Origin: an uncultured Verrucomicrobia subdivision 3 bacterium
Lineage (GTDB): Bacteria > Verrucomicrobiota > Verrucomicrobiia > Limisphaerales > UBA11358
Assembly (NCBI GenBank): GCA_903842235.1
Contig: CAIMLG010000025.1
Span: forward strand, 1 to 56,358
Length of the DNA: 56,358 bases
Direction of reading: 5' to 3'
Part shown: positions 54,101 to 56,358 of the stretch, piece after piece
Position numbering within the stretch: the stretch's first letter is position 1
Layout of the letters: each line of letters begins with the position of its first letter
Made by a program: the position numbers and the translations under genes
Notes under the pieces: model-generated
What the model saw: only the letters and a program-made list of their open reading frames with translations
Told to the model about the DNA's origin: nothing
Database searches by the model: none

Positions 54101-55511
54101 CATTGGTTCCGCCGCCGGCAAACAGGGTCTCGCTGTTGATCGTCAAGGTGCGGGCGGCCCCGTTGAAATCCACCAGGCTGGTAAAGGTGAGCAGCCCGGT
54201 GTCGGTCCCGTCGCCCAAGGTCGAGGTGGCGGTAACCTTGAGCCCATTGGTCAGCGTTCGGGCAGTGGCGCCGGACGATGACAGAGCCCCGCCGCTCAGG
54301 GTCACCAAGCCGGTGCCCAGAACATTGGTGTTAGCGAGCCGGATGCGACCGGTGTTGATCGTCGTGCCGCCGGAATAATCATTGGTGGAGTTGAGGGTGA
54401 GGACGCCCGCCCCCGATTTAATCAGCGCCATTGATCCGCTGAGCCAGCCGCTGCCTGCGAAGGTGTAATCGGAGGAAGCATTGACCGCGAGCGACGCCGG
54501 CGCCACCCGCGTTTCGAGATTTACTGTCGGACGAGCCGCTCCGGCCGCCCCAAAAGTGGTTGCGTTGCCATCAGCAAAGCCGAGATCCGCAATACCATCC
54601 GTGCCGCTATCCCAGCAAATGTTGCCCGTATTGGTGCTCCAGCGGTTGTTGACCCCATCGCCAACCCAATCCAAAACCAACGGCGGATTATAGGTCAGGA
54701 TCACTTGGCCAGCCCAGCCCGTCCCACCGGTCCGAGAACTGGCCCCAGCCGAACAGCCGCCGCCGCCACCACCACCGGGGCCGCTCACCGGCGCATTCCC
54801 GTTGCCGGCCGTGGCACTCCGTGACGAACCACCGGGCCCCCCCCCCGTCACCGCCGCCGCCGAGCCGTTGTTTGAGCCGACATTGCCCACGGAGCCGGTG
54901 CCCGCGCTGCTGCCACCACCGCCGCCGTAGGCAGTCGTTGGCCCAACCGTGGTGCCGTTAAGCCCCGTGAGGCCGGCACCCCCCAAATAAGTCACATCCC
55001 CCGTGCTCCCGGCCGGGCAAGTTCCGCCCGTTCCTGCGGCACTCGAAGAGCCGCCGAGGCCGCCGCCACCCCCTTTGGCCGAAACGACCACCGCCGGGGT
55101 GGCGTTGGAAAACCACGAGGTCCCGCCCGCTCCCCCGGCGTTGTTTCCAGATGCGCCCGCCGTCCCCGCCGCCCCCACTTGAATGAAATAGGTGGTGGAA
55201 GGAGTGACCGTATAATAGTTTTTCCGACCATAGGCCCCACCGGAACCCCCACCGCCGGAACTGGTAGCAGAATCACCGCCGCCGCCGCCGCCGCCACCCC
55301 AACATTCCACTTTCAATAAGGTGACGTCAGCCGGACAGACCCAGGTAAAACTGCCAGAAGCCGTATAATTTGTATCCGCTTGAGCATTCAGGCTCCCGGC
55401 CAGGAGCCCGGCGAAGAGCGCCAGCCGCCAGCCAGCCGGCACTCGTGAAAGGCCGGTCGGCAACGGCAGGGTGGAAAACGCAACGCGCAGGGAGGGGAGG
55501 GTTAGCTTCAT
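51129..55511 (-). CDS. Giant secreted glycine-rich protein with autotransporter-associated beta-strand repeats
   Basis: The protein has 1460 residues with a signal peptide (LALFAGLLAGSLNAQA). A glycine-rich domain (~45-285) opens with FTWVCPADVTLLKVECWGGG. A long beta-helix follows with about four autotransporter-associated repeats of the form [LV]xKxGxxxLxLxxxNTYxGxTxVxxGTL. The product ends in a module (LNLSWPTNYLGWSLQAQTNS) closing with FYRMFYLAP. No enzyme domain or outer-membrane autotransporter barrel is visible, so the repeat name does not imply type V secretion. It is probably an extracellular scaffold or adhesin. It is closely related in sequence to the N-terminal two thirds of the neighbouring sulfatase fusion and shares its leader and upstream dyad. 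Confidence 0.88.
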   Translation of the reverse strand: MKLTLPSLRVAFSTLPLPTGLSRVPAGWRLALFAGLLAGSLNAQADTNYTASGSFTWVCPADVTLLKVECWGGGGGGGGDSATSSGGGGSGGAYGRKNYYTVTPSTTYFIQVGAAGTAGASGNNAGGAGGTSWFSNATPAVVVSAKGGGGGLGGSSSAAGTGGTCPAGSTGDVTYLGGAGLTGLNGTTVGPTTAYGGGGGSSAGTGSVGNVGSNNGSAAAVTGGGPGGSSRSATAGNGNAPVSGPGGGGGGGCSAGASSRTGGTGWAGQVILTYNPPLVLDWVGDGVNNRWSTNTGNICWDSGTDGIADLGFADGNATTFGAAGAARPTVNLETRVAPASLAVNASSDYTFAGSGWLSGSMALIKSGAGVLTLNSTNDYSGGTTINTGRIRLANTNVLGTGLVTLSGGALSSSGATARTLTNGLKVTATSTLGDGTDTGLLTFTSLVDFNGAARTLTINSETLFAGGGTNGAVSIKQGPGTLTMKGSVNYTNLNITLDVTAGTMVFDGATVLSQGRIIPDATAGNAARLIITNGSSVTSTSSNGNLRSGRAGAATGSNYVDLAGAYSLPNAVLPDGCLTLYGGAAYSEMTLWPGADFTANGVTNGTTGGAGNTRLNFNGGILRARLSTPFFFPANVLSNATVQAGGAFIDTSNFNITIGQNLLDGGGGLTKSGTGALTLSGISTYTGSTVVSNGTLVVATTSLTGGGGLIVKDGAALTVNNNSGTLAASALTLGVSGASTVNFNFPAGNVAVASINAGTLTGNGTVTINITGSGLVAGSIPLIAFSSGSAANLQLGSLPAGVSATLDTSASPVTLNISSAIQQLVWTGAADNQWNTSSTDWTNLFSLTPAIYTQSGGIGDQVRFDDTAPGSTAINLGIVATPVSVTVNNNSLAYTIGGAGSIGGSGTLTKSGTNALTLGTVNTFSGGGTVTNGTLFVGADSALGTGSIGVGGGVMIAPLGGSFTLSNVLASVMGGNLNIGVTNGSLTLQRNVVLSNGGKLFVTGGSNLVIKSSLQLISTGAGLDIYNGSRVILDGASATNTDDGIRFHSSGGAGVTELDLTNNAVYVVGVSSGSPNVRLGQDASVTGTNVIRISSGLFLMTNTAGAIIVGDKLGTTGMVYQTGGSVISQTAAPGTGNSGIMFGSTSGAYGEYHLDGGLLSTPRVTTTAGSTGLLYLNGGTLAANTNSFAAGFLAGTTVYVSAGGATIDDGGFVININSSLQDNGGGNVTKVGSGSLLLNGTNTYTGTTVVSQGTLGGTGALSGPVTLAANTTLAPSVPGVIGTLTISNSLTLNGSGQVAMVLNKGIASTNNDAVAGLTAVAYAGTLTVTNSGASPLAGGETFQLFSATGSKTGNFSSVVILPNTGATNGTFNPATGLLTINSLIPTAPTNLTFSVSGGNLNLSWPTNYLGWSLQAQTNSLGTGLSTNWVTIPGTESVTATNFPAVLTNGAVFYRMFYLAP

Positions 55512-55532
55512 AGGGATTTGTCGGGTTAGGTT
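55512..55532 (-). promoter_or_regulatory. Conserved 5' leader, copy 2
   Basis: This is the counterpart of 50869-50889, with two differences in 21 bases. It sits immediately before the ATG of the giant gene at 55511. Confidence 0.5.
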
Positions 55533-55782
55533 TGAGGAATTGGGGGCGGATTTAAATTAAATTAACAAGTTATTTATAAACGGAAACGGGTTTCGGCCGA
55601 TGGCGCCAGACACAGGGAATAAACGCTCAGGCATCAAACCGGTTGATTAGGCTGGGGCCGATAAGCCCAAGCCGCAAGGCCCTTTTGGTAGTCATTAGCG
55701 TATTAATGCTTGAGCAAAATTAAATTTCAGGCTGCAGTTGTCTGGATTACGCTAAACATACAGTTTTCTTGGACGCCAAACA

Positions 55783-55800
55783 ATCGTCCAAAGCGATGAT
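55783..55800 (-). promoter_or_regulatory. Conserved dyad ATCATCG-CTTT-GGACGAT, copy upstream of the 55511 giant
   Basis: On the minus strand ATCATCG N4 GGACGAT lies 271 bp before the start at 55511. It matches dyads at 51005-51022 and 34404-34421. Confidence 0.6.
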
Positions 55801-56081
55801 GCACCCTTTTTGACCCACGCTCACCACAGAGTCATGGCACATTGGGAAAACCCTAAATTACAGCAATTTGACGGCAAATTAGGCAGATGACCGGTTTCTT
55901 CGGAAAGCAAGCGAACGGAAAAGAGGATTGCTAAACCTCAGTGCGCCTGAGTGAAGCTGGGTTGCCCGGGAGCAACGACTAGTCAATGGAGCCACGGCTG
56001 GGCTGCCTGCATCGCGAGGCAGGGGGAACCACCACGTCACGAAAAAGCCGGCAGTGAAAGATTTTTAATGGGATCGTCCGT

Positions 56082-56357
56082 TCAGCTCGCGCGGCCATGG
56101 CCCGGCATCCGCCGGACCCATTTCCAACCCGCCACCGACACGAGCATCAGCGCAAACGCCCCCAGCGCCAGGGTCACCGGTTCCGGCACCACCGTCAGTT
56201 CCAAGCTCCAGCCGTTCAGCACGCTCGGCCCCGTCCCTCCGCCCGCCCCCAGGTCCGCGAAGAACAGCGTCCAAGTCCCGTTCGCCACGCTTACGCCCCC
56301 CGGCCCGCTGTTGTTAAAATTCGCCAGCGTCCCCGCCGCGTTGTAGTTGCCGCTCAG
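56082..56357 (-). CDS. PEP-CTERM protein with P-domain-like C-terminus (5' end outside the window)
   Basis: The open frame enters from the window edge. The last ~91 residues contain the P-domain-like end ANGTWTLFFADLGAGGGTG and SVLNGWSLELTVVPEP, followed by the hydrophobic helix VTLALGAFALMLVSVAGW and the basic tail KWVRRMPGHGRAS. VPEP plus a helix plus an Arg-rich end is the PEP-CTERM sorting signal, processed by exosortase in bacteria that make exopolysaccharide or biofilm. Its real start and N-terminal domains are not visible. Confidence 0.88.
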   Translation of the reverse strand: MSGNYNAAGTLANFNNSGPGGVSVANGTWTLFFADLGAGGGTGPSVLNGWSLELTVVPEPVTLALGAFALMLVSVAGWKWVRRMPGHGRAS

Positions 56358-56358
56358 G

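Larger units (their letters stand above)
55512..56081. other. Intergenic interval with dyad and hairpin cluster
   Basis: The left half (55512-55860) is AT-richer, holds the dyad at 55783-55800 and is the probable promoter region of the giant gene. The right half contains three short hairpins at 55937-55951, 55961-55976 and 56003-56022, in a GC-rich segment without a reading frame. No known riboswitch or RNA could be matched from memory. Confidence 0.5.

Noticed and set aside
46126-55511. Type V autotransporters, suggested by the autotransporter-associated repeats
   Set aside because: No C-terminal outer-membrane beta-barrel domain is visible; the proteins end in a short non-barrel module.
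55920-56040. Cyclic-di-GMP (GEMM) riboswitch
   Set aside because: GCTAAACC and GCTGGGTTGCC fragments recall it, but the order, spacing and receptor motifs do not fit, and there is no suitable downstream gene on that strand.
1-56358. CRISPR arrays, tRNA or rRNA genes
   Set aside because: No regularly spaced direct repeats and no cloverleaf or rRNA-like conserved segments were recognised in the intergenic regions.

Overview
The window looks like a high-GC chromosome segment from a Verrucomicrobiota bacterium, probably of the Pedosphaera/Limisphaerales type. The evidence is very large secreted proteins with autotransporter-associated beta-strand repeats, several sulfatases, a pseudopilin with an H-X9-DG-like end, a PEP-CTERM protein, a RAYT transposase with REP-like hairpins, and a general lack of Shine-Dalgarno sequences. 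The assignment rests on gene content only.

Region 1 (1-5.87 kb) is a mobile and decayed zone. It holds the first 28 codons of an IS256-type transposase whose IS end interrupts the 3' end of an integron-type tyrosine recombinase, a translationally coupled pair of small membrane proteins, a RAYT transposase, a fused MFS/spermidine synthase-like protein, a frameshifted M3 oligoendopeptidase fragment containing an inserted REP/MITE-like hairpin, and a repeat-rich gap.

Region 2 (5.87-25.07 kb) is a mannoside-degradation locus of two convergent gene strings. The plus string is SGNH hydrolase, glutaminase-like DUF4965/DUF1793 protein, GH92 alpha-mannosidase, serine hydrolase and GH38-like mannosidase. 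The minus string is PA14-containing sensor histidine kinase, response regulator with an AraC output, GH2 beta-mannosidase and alpha/beta-hydrolase. The kinase and regulator most likely sense a glycan and control the locus, a split version of the Bacteroidetes hybrid two-component design.

Region 3 (25.3-46.1 kb) encodes secreted carbohydrate-active proteins on the plus strand: a beta-strand-repeat/DUF5005-like/discoidin/LamG protein broken by one extra G, a GH2 enzyme with the same C-terminal modules, a pseudopilin, a beta-strand-repeat protein fused to a sulfatase, a free sulfatase, a parallel beta-helix protein, a SASA-type acetylesterase and a GH43-like enzyme.

Region 4 (46.1-56.36 kb, minus strand) holds two giant glycine-rich beta-strand-repeat paralogues, one fused to a sulfatase, and the C-terminal part of a PEP-CTERM protein.

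The most interesting theme is a modular display system. N-terminal beta-strand scaffolds are swapped between proteins, joined to catalytic domains (sulfatase, DUF5005-like), and closed by a common C-terminal beta-rich module ending in an F-[FY]-R-[VM]-like motif. Two of these giants and the pseudopilin share a conserved 18-bp dyad upstream, which suggests co-regulation. No SusC/SusD or TonB-dependent transporter is present in the window.
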